Source of the DNA: UBA1568 sp964488025
GTDB taxonomy: Bacteria; Patescibacteriota; Minisyncoccia; Moranbacterales; UBA1568
DNA: 55,516 nucleotides
NCBI GenBank assembly: GCA_964488025.1
Contig: CAZATJ010000005.1
Location: 1 to 55,516 of the forward strand
Direction of reading: 5' to 3'
The notes under the pieces were generated by a model. That model was not told where the DNA came from and did no database searches. It saw only the letters and a list, made by a program, of their open reading frames with translations. How positions within the stretch are numbered: position 1 is the stretch's first letter; every line of letters begins with the position of its first letter. This document shows positions 1 through 7,774 of the stretch, piece by piece. A program made the position numbers and the translations under genes.

Positions 1-256
1 AAATTATTAAGTCAAGAGTATCGCGAGAAAAAAAGGTATCCTCTTTAAATTCCTCTTTCACAAGAAAACTTCGTTTCAGACGATGTTAAAAATTTTCATC
101 AGACATTTTCCGTTCCTGAAAAAAATTTAAGCAAGTGAATGAAAAAAATCACCAAAAAATTAAAATTGATTATCGACCAGCAAATATTCTAAAAAACAGC
201 GAAAGAACGATCAAAAAAATACCGACATTAAGCTGAAAACAGCTGTTTTTGTCCAG
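1..256. other. AT-rich non-coding margin
   Basis: I find no open frame with protein-like composition on either strand. The only structure is a small hairpin at 231-250: AGCTG, an AAAA loop, CAGCT, then GTTTTT. It could be a weak terminator for a gene lying outside the window. Confidence 0.5.
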
Positions 257-285
257 TTGACAGGCATTTTTGGACGTTTTAGTAT
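257..285 (+). promoter_or_regulatory. Sigma70-type promoter of the 401-994 gene
   Basis: A perfect -35 box TTGACA at 257-262 is followed by exactly 17 bases and a -10 box TAGTAT at 280-285. Transcription would start near 292 and leave a leader of about 108 nt before the ATG at 401. The leader contains a GAGCGCTC palindrome and a GCTT/AAGC hairpin but no motif that I recognise. Confidence 0.7.
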
Positions 286-400
286 GAAGGGAAGGAGGTC
301 GACGCAGTCGGGAGAAAAGCTTACGAGCGCTCTTGGCTACGGGCTTCAACGCAAGCAGAACTTTAAAAAATTCAAAAAACTAGAAAGAGAGGTGAATACT

Positions 401-994
401 ATGGAACACCAAGATCCGATGTTTGAGGAAGAGACACCCGCCAACCAGGCAAAATTTTGGATTCAGGAGAATCTCCGAATTATCGTAAGCGTATTCATTG
501 TCGCTGCCATTGCCTTAGGAATCTATTCGTACTCGCAGCGAACGCAAATGGCGCTCCCCGATGATGAAGGCACACTCTTAGATACCAACGGCGATACCAC
601 GGAATTGACTACGGGACAGAAAAAAGAGAATGCCCCTTCCGTAAAAAGCGATGTAAAATCCGAAATCGTCATCACTCCGGAACTGAGCCGTGAAACTGAA
701 ACTTCTTTCGTTGAACAGGCAGAACTCGGCAACGGAACAACGCATCTCGCTCGCCGAGCACTTGCCCATTATCTCGAAAAGAATACCGATTCGTCACTCA
801 CTGCCGAACATAAAGTCTACATCGAAGACTACCTGCGAAAGAACATAACGCACAACAGCGCCGTAACTACCAAGACTTCGATTGAATTCTCCAAAGACCT
901 GATCCGTCAGGCAATCGATCATTCAAAGACCCTGAATGACAAGCAGCTGCAGAACCTGAAGAAATATTCCGCTCGCGTCAGCGCTTACCGCTAG
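401..994 (+). CDS. Small single-pass membrane protein, function unknown
   Basis: This 197-residue protein has an acidic cytoplasmic N-terminus, one membrane helix at about residues 29-46 (RIIVSVFIVAAIALGIYSYS) and a polar, Thr/Glu-rich outer part of about 150 residues ending in a basic helix. I do not recognise a family. The frame is open upstream to a TTG at 257, but that TTG is the -35 box. The ATG at 401 is preceded by GAGAGG at a good distance, which makes it the clear start. The gene stands alone between its own promoter and a strong terminator. The topology resembles small anchors with a helical extracytoplasmic tail, but nothing more specific can be said. Confidence 0.75.
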   Translation: MEHQDPMFEEETPANQAKFWIQENLRIIVSVFIVAAIALGIYSYSQRTQMALPDDEGTLLDTNGDTTELTTGQKKENAPSVKSDVKSEIVITPELSRETETSFVEQAELGNGTTHLARRALAHYLEKNTDSSLTAEHKVYIEDYLRKNITHNSAVTTKTSIEFSKDLIRQAIDHSKTLNDKQLQNLKKYSARVSAYR

Positions 995-1040
995 ACCATT
1001 ATCGAAAGCTATTCCGTTCTTTCTCTAGAGAAATCAATAA

Positions 1041-1069
1041 AACCCCGCAACGGCGGGGTTTTTTGTTTT
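1041..1069. terminator. Bidirectional intrinsic terminator
   Basis: AACCCCGC at 1041-1048 pairs with GCGGGGTT at 1053-1060 around an AACG loop, followed by a T-run on the plus strand. The minus strand also reads into a T-rich tail. It separates the convergent 401-994 gene and the DUF192 gene, serving both. Confidence 0.85.
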
Positions 1070-1101
1070 CGAGTATAACACACCACTGACACACCCTCTG
1101 T

Positions 1102-1578
1102 TCAAGGAAGCGCTGCTTGAGAAGGTGTCATTTGGAGCACATCCCCAACCCGAACAGCATCAAGAGCTCCGGCATTAAATTCCAATACCAAAGAAGCAGC
1201 TATCTGGGGGCGATAGACTTCCTGGCTTTTCTCCGAGATATGGCGCTCAATATGAACCACTTCCCCATCCGATGACAGCCAAGCGATATCAAGCGGGAAA
1301 CGCATCCCCTTCATCCAAAAATTATATTTTCCCGGTACTCCGAAGGAGAAAAGCATGGCGCAGGTTTCACACAAAGAGTCACGTCCACCGAGTCCTAATG
1401 CCCGTGCCTCTTTGGTAGAGGCAATCTCTAAGGTATACATTTTTTCACCAATAAAGACCGCTTCCGGATACGGCTGGCTCCGCAGAGTCATCACAGAAAG
1501 TACCACCAAAAAAATAAGCAGGGCCCCGATCCCAATGCCCACGGGAAGCATCTTCAGGATAAAAGGATACTTCATCAT
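1102..1578 (-). CDS. DUF192 family membrane-anchored protein
   Basis: The 158 residues begin with a membrane anchor (about residues 8-31), followed by a DUF192 domain. Family signatures are visible: an ALGLGGRDSL segment, then MLFSFGVPGKYNFWMKGMRF and the PLDIAWL strand. DUF192 proteins are small secreted or anchored beta-barrels of unknown function, often processed at the membrane. The start codon overlaps the stop of the upstream transferase gene by four bases (ATGA), which indicates translational coupling. The link to the sugar-phosphate transferase suggests an envelope role, but that is inference. Confidence 0.85.
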   Translation of the reverse strand: MMKYPFILKMLPVGIGIGALLIFLVVLSVMTLRSQPYPEAVFIGEKMYTLEIASTKEARALGLGGRDSLCETCAMLFSFGVPGKYNFWMKGMRFPLDIAWLSSDGEVVHIERHISEKSQEVYRPQIAASLVLEFNAGALDAVRVGDVLQMTPSQAALP

Positions 1579-2612
1579 ACGGTATGGTATTTTTTATTCG
1601 TCTTATGCGCCACCAGAAGAAGAAAAGAGAAGATAACAACAAACACAAGCAGAAGCGCGATGAACTTCCCCAGAGCGGCAGTATTCAGGGCAATCAGTCC
1701 TACCAGCGCCGTCAGGAGAAAGAAGAACCACGCAATGGATCCCTCTGACCAGCCAAGTTCGCGAAGCTTATAGTGTAAATGACGCTTATCCGGATGAAAA
1801 ATAGACTGCCTAGCGTACAAGCGTTCCCCGATAACCCACAGGGCATCAGCAATGGGTAAAGAAAGGACCAGAAAAGCAGTGGCGATCTTGGTTCCGGCAA
1901 TGACGGCCAGAGCCGTAATAAGAAGACCAAGAAGCATAGAACCAGAAGTGCCAGCAAGGATTTTTGCCGGATGAGCATTGAAAAAAAGCAGGCCCATGGC
2001 GAGACCAACCGCAATGATAGCAATGATAGCCACCGGCGGTTGGTTCACCTCTGGCTTGAGACTCAGAAAGAAAATAACCAAAAACGAGATCAGGGAGACT
2101 CCGCCGAGCAGTCCGTCAAGGCCATCCAGCCAATTCACGGCATTCATGACCAGCACCATCCATGCCAGCAGCAGCATAAAACCGAAAAGAATAAATGCGA
2201 CGCCATGATCGGAAAACATCAAGGTTTCCCCAAACGGGTTCTTCAAAGAAGTGATTCGCATACCAAAAATAAAAAGTATAATCGTCAGCGTCACCTGAAG
2301 GAAGGCCTGTGCCTTGAAACTCAACTCCCTAAAATCATCCCACAGTCCAAAAAAGCAAGCGAGAGTACCAGCCGTAAGGAGTCCGGCAATTTCTCGGGTG
2401 ATTACCAAATGAGTGTCAAAAACAACCGTTCCGAGCAGGGCGAAACACATTGCCACGCCACCAAGACGAGGTAACATATTTTTTCCTTTATGCCGATCCC
2501 CATTTCGCCAAAGATACCCCCGAAAAAAAGGAATCGCTAAAAAAATAAGACAAAAACTTATAGTCAAGCCGAAAGCCACTAAAAAGGGATGGAGGAAAAG
2601 CTCGGTACGCAT
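1575..2612 (-). CDS. MraY/WecA-family undecaprenyl-phosphate sugar-1-phosphate transferase
   Basis: This 345-residue polytopic protein belongs to the polyprenyl-phosphate N-acetylhexosamine-1-phosphate transferase superfamily (WecA/TagO/MraY). Members load a sugar phosphate from a UDP-sugar onto undecaprenyl phosphate at the inner membrane face. Visible motifs are PRLGG near residue 49, the double Asp of LWDDFRE (about 90), the catalytic loop NAVNWLDGLDGLLGG (about 157) and the basic HPDKRHLHYKL loop near residue 273, which is the WecA/TagO type rather than the MraY type. It probably starts assembly of a surface glycan instead of peptidoglycan. It lies 12 bases after the small membrane protein and overlaps the DUF192 gene. 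Confidence 0.88.
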   Translation of the reverse strand: MRTELFLHPFLVAFGLTISFCLIFLAIPFFRGYLWRNGDRHKGKNMLPRLGGVAMCFALLGTVVFDTHLVITREIAGLLTAGTLACFFGLWDDFRELSFKAQAFLQVTLTIILFIFGMRITSLKNPFGETLMFSDHGVAFILFGFMLLLAWMVLVMNAVNWLDGLDGLLGGVSLISFLVIFFLSLKPEVNQPPVAIIAIIAVGLAMGLLFFNAHPAKILAGTSGSMLLGLLITALAVIAGTKIATAFLVLSLPIADALWVIGERLYARQSIFHPDKRHLHYKLRELGWSEGSIAWFFFLLTALVGLIALNTAALGKFIALLLVFVVIFSFLLLVAHKTNKKYHTV

Positions 2613-2624
2613 ACGAATCAGGCA

Positions 2625-3023
2625 TCAATAATTGATAAAAGCGATGCTCACGCCCGCTATCAGTATTCCTGATGAGAGCATCCCTGCCGAAAGGAGCATC
2701 AGATAACAGGCAATCCGCTCGGTGAGGTTATAAAAACGCCATGCCAACAGAAAATGTCCTAAAAAAAAGAGTATCCCGAGAACAGGTAAGAGATAGGCCT
2801 GCCACCATATTCCCAATAGATCAACCCCAAAATAAACATTATAATGGAGGATAAGAGACGTCTCACCGGGACGGACAAAATAAAAAAGTGTCCCCAGACA
2901 AATAACTATCGGGAGAAAAGAAAGGGTAAGCAGGATACGTACGATAATATTATGTAAAAAATCGACTCCGCCATCCGACTGGGCCAGAGTATTCTCCCAC
3001 CTGTTTCCTTCGAGTAAAGCCAT
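2625..3023 (-). CDS. Three-helix membrane protein, unknown
   Basis: The 132 residues contain three predicted membrane helices, at about 27-50, 67-90 and 103-129, separated by short loops. The N-terminus is hydrophilic (MALLEGNRWENT). I recognise no motif. It sits 12 bases after rmuC and 12 bases before the WecA-like gene, so it is cotranscribed and may be an accessory membrane subunit. Its family cannot be named from sequence alone. Confidence 0.7.
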   Translation of the reverse strand: MALLEGNRWENTLAQSDGGVDFLHNIIVRILLTLSFLPIVICLGTLFYFVRPGETSLILHYNVYFGVDLLGIWWQAYLLPVLGILFFLGHFLLAWRFYNLTERIACYLMLLSAGMLSSGILIAGVSIAFINY

Positions 3024-3035
3024 AGTCTGAAATTT

Positions 3036-4127
3036 TTACGCCTCAATATCCTTCTCATCTCCCGCCGGTAACGCCTCCGAGATATGCTCGCTCCCCAGAC
3101 GGGCGTGTTCCAACTGATCCCCCACCTTGCCGAGATATCTCTCAGCGTCTTCAAATTTCTTATGAGCGTTTCCGATATGACTCCCCAAGACATCAAATTC
3201 TTTCTCAAAACGCCCATATGCCCGACCAAGTTTCTCGAGCTGTCCCATAATTTCCTTGGCTCGTTTCTCAATCTGCAAACCCTGTAAACCGAACAGAATG
3301 GTTCTCATATAGGCATAGAACGAATTCGGTGAGACCGGCATCACCCGCCTTTTCGTTAGGTAGTCGAGCAACCCCTGCTCATCATCATCTTTGATGATAA
3401 TCTCATAATAAACGTTTTCCGCCGGAATATACATAAGCGCGAAATCAAGGGTTCCCTCTTCTGGAACAATATATTTCGTCGCGATAGCATCAACATGTTT
3501 TTTGACATCGCTGTAAAACTGACGGCGCGCCACACGACGTTCATCCTCAGTTTTGGCAACAATTACCTTCTTGAAATTTTCCAACGGAAACTTGGAGTCG
3601 ACACTGATAGATCCTCCCTTGAGCATAATAAGGGCATCCACTACCTCGCCGCTCTTAAAGGCGTGCTGGAGGGAAAAATTCTCCTTTGGCAACATCTGGG
3701 TCAGTAAATCTTTGAGCATCAATTCCCCGAAACCGCCACGAATTTTCGGAGCCTTAAGAATCTCCTGAAGAGAGGCTACTTCTTTCCCAACTTCCAGAAT
3801 CTTATCGCTTGATTGACGCATCTGCTCCAGGCTTTTTTGAACATCGGCGTACGAACGCGACGCGACATCAAGGCGTTGATCCAGACGTTTTGTATTGTCA
3901 TCCAGACGGCGATCAAGCGTATGCTGAAAACTCCCCAACTGCTGATTGAGAGTCTGGGAAATGAATTGCATCCGCTCATCAAAACGCTTTTCAAGGCCCG
4001 TCATCTGAACGGACAATTCCCCACTTCCAGCACTCTCTTTCCTGAGGAATCGGTAGACAAAAAAGGCCAGCCCGACGATCAGGCTAGCCACCAAAACGAT
4101 ACTGAGAATCAATCCCCACGCTGGCAT
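3036..4127 (-). CDS. rmuC: DNA recombination protein RmuC
   Basis: The 363-residue protein has an N-terminal membrane anchor (about residues 5-27), a long coiled coil (about 45-125) and a RmuC domain (about 140-330). The domain carries the family signature GGFGELMLKDLLTQMLP, a central VDALIMLKGG...SVDSKFPLENF stretch and the LDFALMYIPAENVYYEII strand. RmuC is predicted to be a nuclease-fold protein that limits inversions at short inverted repeats, which is notable in a region so rich in such repeats. The ATG at 4127 is preceded by AAGGA seven bases upstream, one of the few clear ribosome binding sites here. Confidence 0.9.
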   Translation of the reverse strand: MPAWGLILSIVLVASLIVGLAFFVYRFLRKESAGSGELSVQMTGLEKRFDERMQFISQTLNQQLGSFQHTLDRRLDDNTKRLDQRLDVASRSYADVQKSLEQMRQSSDKILEVGKEVASLQEILKAPKIRGGFGELMLKDLLTQMLPKENFSLQHAFKSGEVVDALIMLKGGSISVDSKFPLENFKKVIVAKTEDERRVARRQFYSDVKKHVDAIATKYIVPEEGTLDFALMYIPAENVYYEIIIKDDDEQGLLDYLTKRRVMPVSPNSFYAYMRTILFGLQGLQIEKRAKEIMGQLEKLGRAYGRFEKEFDVLGSHIGNAHKKFEDAERYLGKVGDQLEHARLGSEHISEALPAGDEKDIEA

Positions 4128-4155
4128 ACTTTTTTCCTTTTATGGTACAGATGGG

Positions 4156-4761
4156 CTACTTTTTCAGACCGGCAATGAATCGCTTCAACTCGGGAACCTT
4201 GTTACTCACTTCCTCATAAGGAGCCTCGAGAAACTCTATGAAAAATCGGTCGAGCATATTCAATCGGTAATGAAGTTCTTCATTGTTCATCAGTACGAAT
4301 CGGATTTCCTTCCCCACTTCGGCTTCCAAATGAGCGATAGCATGCTTCAATTTGGTACGATTGACATTGTTTACCACAAGAACCATGTCCACCTTGCTCT
4401 TCGGATAATTGAGAAAAAGTCCGCTGATAAGAATAAGCTTGACCTCACCGACGATTTTCAGCTTACGAAATACCTGTGACTGGGCATGAACGTTCAACTT
4501 TGAAACAAGACTCTTCAGTTCGGTATAAAAAGGGAAGTCCTCATTGACCACAAAATATTTCCTTCCTTTACGAGAGCGCTCGATAACCAGTTTCATTTTG
4601 ACCAAACGAGTCAATTCCCGCGATGCCTCCAATCTGGAAATAAGAGTTTTTTCCGAAACCTCCGCACCGCTAAAATCGACTCCTGGATTGAGAAGAAAGA
4701 AGCGAATAAGTCGGGAACGAGCCTTAGATCCGAACAGAGTATCAAAGAGAGCCAGTGACAT
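4156..4761 (-). CDS. Winged-helix regulator with degenerate nucleotidyltransferase-like domain
   Basis: The 201-residue product begins MSLALFDTLFGSKARSRLIR and shows a winged-helix fold (about residues 8-80: LFGSKARSRLIRFFLLNP, GAEVSEKT, RLVKMKLVIERSRKGRKYFVV). A C-terminal part (about 105-190) resembles the minimal nucleotidyltransferase fold, with ISGLFLNYPKSKVDMVLVV where active enzymes have G-S and D-x-D. Here the Ser and one Asp are missing, so catalysis is unlikely. The frame stays open to 4914, but the promoter at 4816-4844 would start transcription near 4809, so I chose 4761. The start lacks a Shine-Dalgarno. It leads the rmuC-WecA-DUF192 gene string. Confidence 0.7.
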   Translation of the reverse strand: MSLALFDTLFGSKARSRLIRFFLLNPGVDFSGAEVSEKTLISRLEASRELTRLVKMKLVIERSRKGRKYFVVNEDFPFYTELKSLVSKLNVHAQSQVFRKLKIVGEVKLILISGLFLNYPKSKVDMVLVVNNVNRTKLKHAIAHLEAEVGKEIRFVLMNNEELHYRLNMLDRFFIEFLEAPYEEVSNKVPELKRFIAGLKK

Positions 4762-4815
4762 ATCATTTATACAACAACGCGGGAGAATAAAGGGAAACAG
4801 GAATCTATCACCTAG

Positions 4816-4844
4816 AGTATACGGGGAAAACTCCGAGAAGTCAA
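4816..4844 (-). promoter_or_regulatory. Sigma70-type promoter of the winged-helix gene
   Basis: On the minus strand TTGACT (4839-4844) and TATACT (4816-4821) are separated by exactly 17 bases. Predicted transcription starts near 4809, giving a leader of about 48 nt. This fixes the downstream gene start at 4761 rather than 4914. Confidence 0.7.
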
Positions 4845-4884
4845 AATAACGGGTATTAAAGCCGATTTTACCGACACTCGCTCG

Positions 4885-4908
4885 GAAACGAAAGTAAACT
4901 TTCGTTTC
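4885..4908. repeat. 10-bp hairpin upstream of the regulator promoter
   Basis: GAAACGAAAG at 4885-4894 pairs perfectly with CTTTCGTTTC at 4899-4908 around a TAAA loop. It lies upstream of the minus-strand promoter, in the non-coding stretch 4762-5030, and has no T-tail on either strand, so it is not an obvious terminator. It could be an operator or an extruded cruciform. Confidence 0.5.
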
Positions 4909-4962
4909 GCTCACTTCGTTTGGTAATAAAGGGACAAAAATCCCGATATACTAAAAAATCAA

Positions 4963-4988
4963 AAAAAGCTCTCGAATAAGAGCTTTTT
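4963..4988. terminator. Terminator-like hairpin between divergent genes
   Basis: AAAAAGCTCT (4963-4972) pairs with AGAGCTTTTT (4979-4988) around CGAATA. The minus-strand transcript would carry a long T-rich tail, so it would stop antisense transcription coming out of the plus-strand gene region. On the plus strand the T-tail is short. It also insulates the divergent promoters. Confidence 0.55.
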
Positions 4989-4992
4989 ATGG

Positions 4993-4998
4993 TATAAT
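4993..4998 (+). promoter_or_regulatory. -10 box TATAAT for the 5031-7634 gene
   Basis: A consensus TATAAT lies 32 bases before the ATG at 5031. No matching -35 box is present, because the terminator-like hairpin occupies that place. The predicted leader is about 26 nt, without a Shine-Dalgarno. Confidence 0.45.
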
Positions 4999-5030
4999 AG
5001 AAAAGCCTACACAAACGACACTCTCCCTAA

Positions 5031-7634
5031 ATGACTGGAAACTCCCAGAAAAAAGGTAGGGATATTTATCACCCGCTGAAGCTCGCTTCCCACTTGGGTA
5101 TGTCAGAAAAAAAACGCCAGGAAAAAAGTAACCCGTTACCAGGAATCAAAAGCTCGGTGACAGAAGTTCTCGTGGCTAATGGCCGCTCTTTTCAGCCGTT
5201 TATTCGCACCTTTAGTTATACCGGAGAAAATATCTCAAAATCAAATCTCGGTACGCTTATCGGCATTTTCGAGATTGACGATATCAGCGAAGATTCCGCC
5301 TATATCGTCAATTTCCTTGCTTCGGTCGCCAAAAAAGAATATTGGAGCAACCCAAGACGCGGTGCCATCGAAAGCTTCGAGGCGGCGCTCCATAAGATCA
5401 ACCTGGCTCTCTCCGAACTTGTCAAACACGGCAATGTCTCCTGGCTTGGCAGGTTGCACGGAACGATTGGCGTTCTGGAAAAAAATAACTTTCACTTCTC
5501 CGTCACCGGACAAGCGAAAATTCTCCTCCTGCGGAATGATGGGATTTCCGACATCAGCACCGGACTAGCCTCCGAAGAGTCCCGCATACACCCCATCAAG
5601 ACATTTGTCGAGGTTTCAAGCGGTCGCCTCATGCTCGATGACCGCGTTATCCTCACTTCCCCGGAACTTCTGGCTCTCTTTTCGCTTGAAGAACTCGCTA
5701 AGAACGCAAAGCGCATGAATCGCGAACGATTCATGCAATTCCTCAAAACCGCCCTCGTGAACGAACTTGACATGTCAGGCATCATCTTGATTGATGTTTC
5801 AGAGGAAGTCATTACTCCCCTCCCAAAGACCTCAAAACGCCTCTCTGAAGAAAAATCGTTGGAGAATATTCAGAACATATTCAGTCAATCGGCTTTTCTC
5901 GATAAAAAAACAAATGGGACTCTTTCCGCACAGAAAAGTCCGGAACAATCCGAGGAAGAAATCTCCCCGGAAAAGGCTGCGGACTACGTCGATACCAAAA
6001 CCGGACACATCTACGTGCAAGGAACAGCTCTCGGAGAACCGGGACGACACGTAAGATTCGAACGTTTTTTTCTCACGCTGCAGGAACTCTTTGATATGAG
6101 TCATTTTTTTATCTCCGCGCAAGGAAAATGGATTCGCAAAGGAAAGAAGCAGTTGGGCGGCGCGGTGCGTACCTTGAGTGAGGAGAGCGGCTTACTAAAG
6201 AGAAAAATTGGACGCACCCTCCGAAAACAGTGGAGAAAAAGAAGAGAGGCTCTCGAAAAACAGAAGGTTGCCGACGATACGATAGCCCCTTCGGATTTCG
6301 TTCCTGTTCCCCCGATAATAACGTCCGTTTCGGATATTCCTCTCCCAAAGCATGATTTAAATATCACAAAAAAAGAAACTTTCCCCGAAAACCACTGGGA
6401 AAACTTAGGAACACAACCGTCGGATAATCAGCTCTCGGAAGAACCAAAGACCGAAGAACTCCCCCTATTCATAAAAGAAAAACTGGCTTCATTTTACCGG
6501 AATAAAGAGAAACAAACACCGGAAAAACCGGTAACGGAAACATCTCTGTTCTCAAAAAGGCTTTCAGCCCTTTCCGATCGGATTTCATTATCCTCCTTCG
6601 CCGAGTCCAAAAAAATCTATCGCCTTCTGGAATCTTTCGCTCAATACCGAAAAAACATCTCCCTCGGAAAGAGGCTGAAAGAGAACGGTTCGCAAGGTAT
6701 TCGTTTTTTCCGTCACCTCCCGAAAAACACCAGATTTGGAATACTCGGATTCCTCGGCCTTGTTGGGTGTGTCGTCCTGGTATTCCTGTTCCTGAAACCA
6801 GGAAAGTTCGTACCAGATACGACAACCGTTTCACAAACAGAAAACTCACCGTCCACCCCTCCATCAAACAATGAAACTGATTCCGGCGATGGCGAGATAG
6901 CTCTCATTCTCGACGACATGAAAGAAACCATCATAGTGCCAGTGATACTCGGCAATGAAACCTATATCATAACCGAAAAAAATATCCTCACTGTCACCGA
7001 TAGGAAATATTTCCCTATTCCCGGAAATAATTCCGTCAGATTTGCCACTGTCATGGATGACCTCGGCCTCATCTTCATTTTCACCGAAACCGGGAAAATC
7101 TATGCTTGGAGCCCAATCAGCAAAACCTTCGTAGAAAACACCCTCACTCTCAACGAAAAAACAAATGTTACCGGCATTGACACCTACCTGACCTATCTGT
7201 ACGTCTTGGACAGTGGAAATGATCAGATATACCGCTTCCCCCGGGCCAACAACGGTTTTGGTGCCAGTACTGCCTGGCTCAAAGAAAATACTCCCATCGA
7301 AGAAACTTCCCGTTTCTCCGTCAATGAAACGATTTTTATTGCTGCCGATCAGGCCGTCATTAAAGGTTATTTCCGTGGTCGAGAAACCAACACCTTTGAA
7401 ACGCCGACTGACGGACTGAACGTCACCGACCTGTATGCTCATCCCGGACTGACTCATGTCTATGCGCTCGATACTCCACATAAACGCATCCTCGTCTGGG
7501 ATCAGGATGGCCGACTCATCAGAAAATTCTCTCACGATACATTTTCAGAAGGAACCGCTCTTACCGTCAATGAGAAAACTGGGGAAATCTTCATAAGTAC
7601 CAGAAATTCTCTCTTCTCTTATACATTAAGATAA
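5031..7634 (+). CDS. PP2C-like domain, membrane helix and beta-propeller protein
   Basis: This 867-residue protein has three parts. Residues about 45-265 resemble a PP2C/SpoIIE-type phosphatase fold: a GTLIGIFEIDD strand, HGTIGVLEKNNFHFSVTGQA, then LDDRVILTSPELLALF, analogous to the D-R-...-SDGL region. The metal-binding Asp residues of true phosphatases are not all visible, so it may be catalytically dead. A charged linker follows, then one membrane helix at about 568-590 (GILGFLGLVGCVVLVFLFL). The C-terminus (about 625-867) has repeated blades such as YVLDSGNDQIYRF and VYALDTPHKRILVWDQDGRL, an NHL-like propeller outside the cell. A signal-transducing or surface-sensing role is plausible. 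It is monocistronic, between its -10 box and the 7682 terminator. Confidence 0.65.
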   Translation: MTGNSQKKGRDIYHPLKLASHLGMSEKKRQEKSNPLPGIKSSVTEVLVANGRSFQPFIRTFSYTGENISKSNLGTLIGIFEIDDISEDSAYIVNFLASVAKKEYWSNPRRGAIESFEAALHKINLALSELVKHGNVSWLGRLHGTIGVLEKNNFHFSVTGQAKILLLRNDGISDISTGLASEESRIHPIKTFVEVSSGRLMLDDRVILTSPELLALFSLEELAKNAKRMNRERFMQFLKTALVNELDMSGIILIDVSEEVITPLPKTSKRLSEEKSLENIQNIFSQSAFLDKKTNGTLSAQKSPEQSEEEISPEKAADYVDTKTGHIYVQGTALGEPGRHVRFERFFLTLQELFDMSHFFISAQGKWIRKGKKQLGGAVRTLSEESGLLKRKIGRTLRKQWRKRREALEKQKVADDTIAPSDFVPVPPIITSVSDIPLPKHDLNITKKETFPENHWENLGTQPSDNQLSEEPKTEELPLFIKEKLASFYRNKEKQTPEKPVTETSLFSKRLSALSDRISLSSFAESKKIYRLLESFAQYRKNISLGKRLKENGSQGIRFFRHLPKNTRFGILGFLGLVGCVVLVFLFLKPGKFVPDTTTVSQTENSPSTPPSNNETDSGDGEIALILDDMKETIIVPVILGNETYIITEKNILTVTDRKYFPIPGNNSVRFATVMDDLGLIFIFTETGKIYAWSPISKTFVENTLTLNEKTNVTGIDTYLTYLYVLDSGNDQIYRFPRANNGFGASTAWLKENTPIEETSRFSVNETIFIAADQAVIKGYFRGRETNTFETPTDGLNVTDLYAHPGLTHVYALDTPHKRILVWDQDGRLIRKFSHDTFSEGTALTVNEKTGEIFISTRNSLFSYTLR

Positions 7635-7681
7635 TATACGATGGACAAAAGTTTTCTTGATTCATTTTGTCAAAATTACTA

Positions 7682-7711
7682 AAATAAAAGGCTTCTGAAA
7701 GCCTTTTATTT
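7682..7711. terminator. Bidirectional terminator
   Basis: A 13-bp perfect stem (7682-7694 with 7699-7711) closes a CTGA loop. AT-rich outer pairs provide T-runs on both strands. It serves the converging 5031-7634 and 7775-10282 genes. Confidence 0.75.
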
Positions 7712-7774
7712 AATGCACGAGTTTTCTTCACAAAAGTTCTTCGAGCAACTTTAACAAAAACCTCACTCACCAGA

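Noticed and set aside
1971..2474. 167-codon plus-strand frame opposite the WecA-like gene
   Set aside because: It is an antisense shadow of a clear membrane enzyme and has a Gln/His/Lys-rich random composition.
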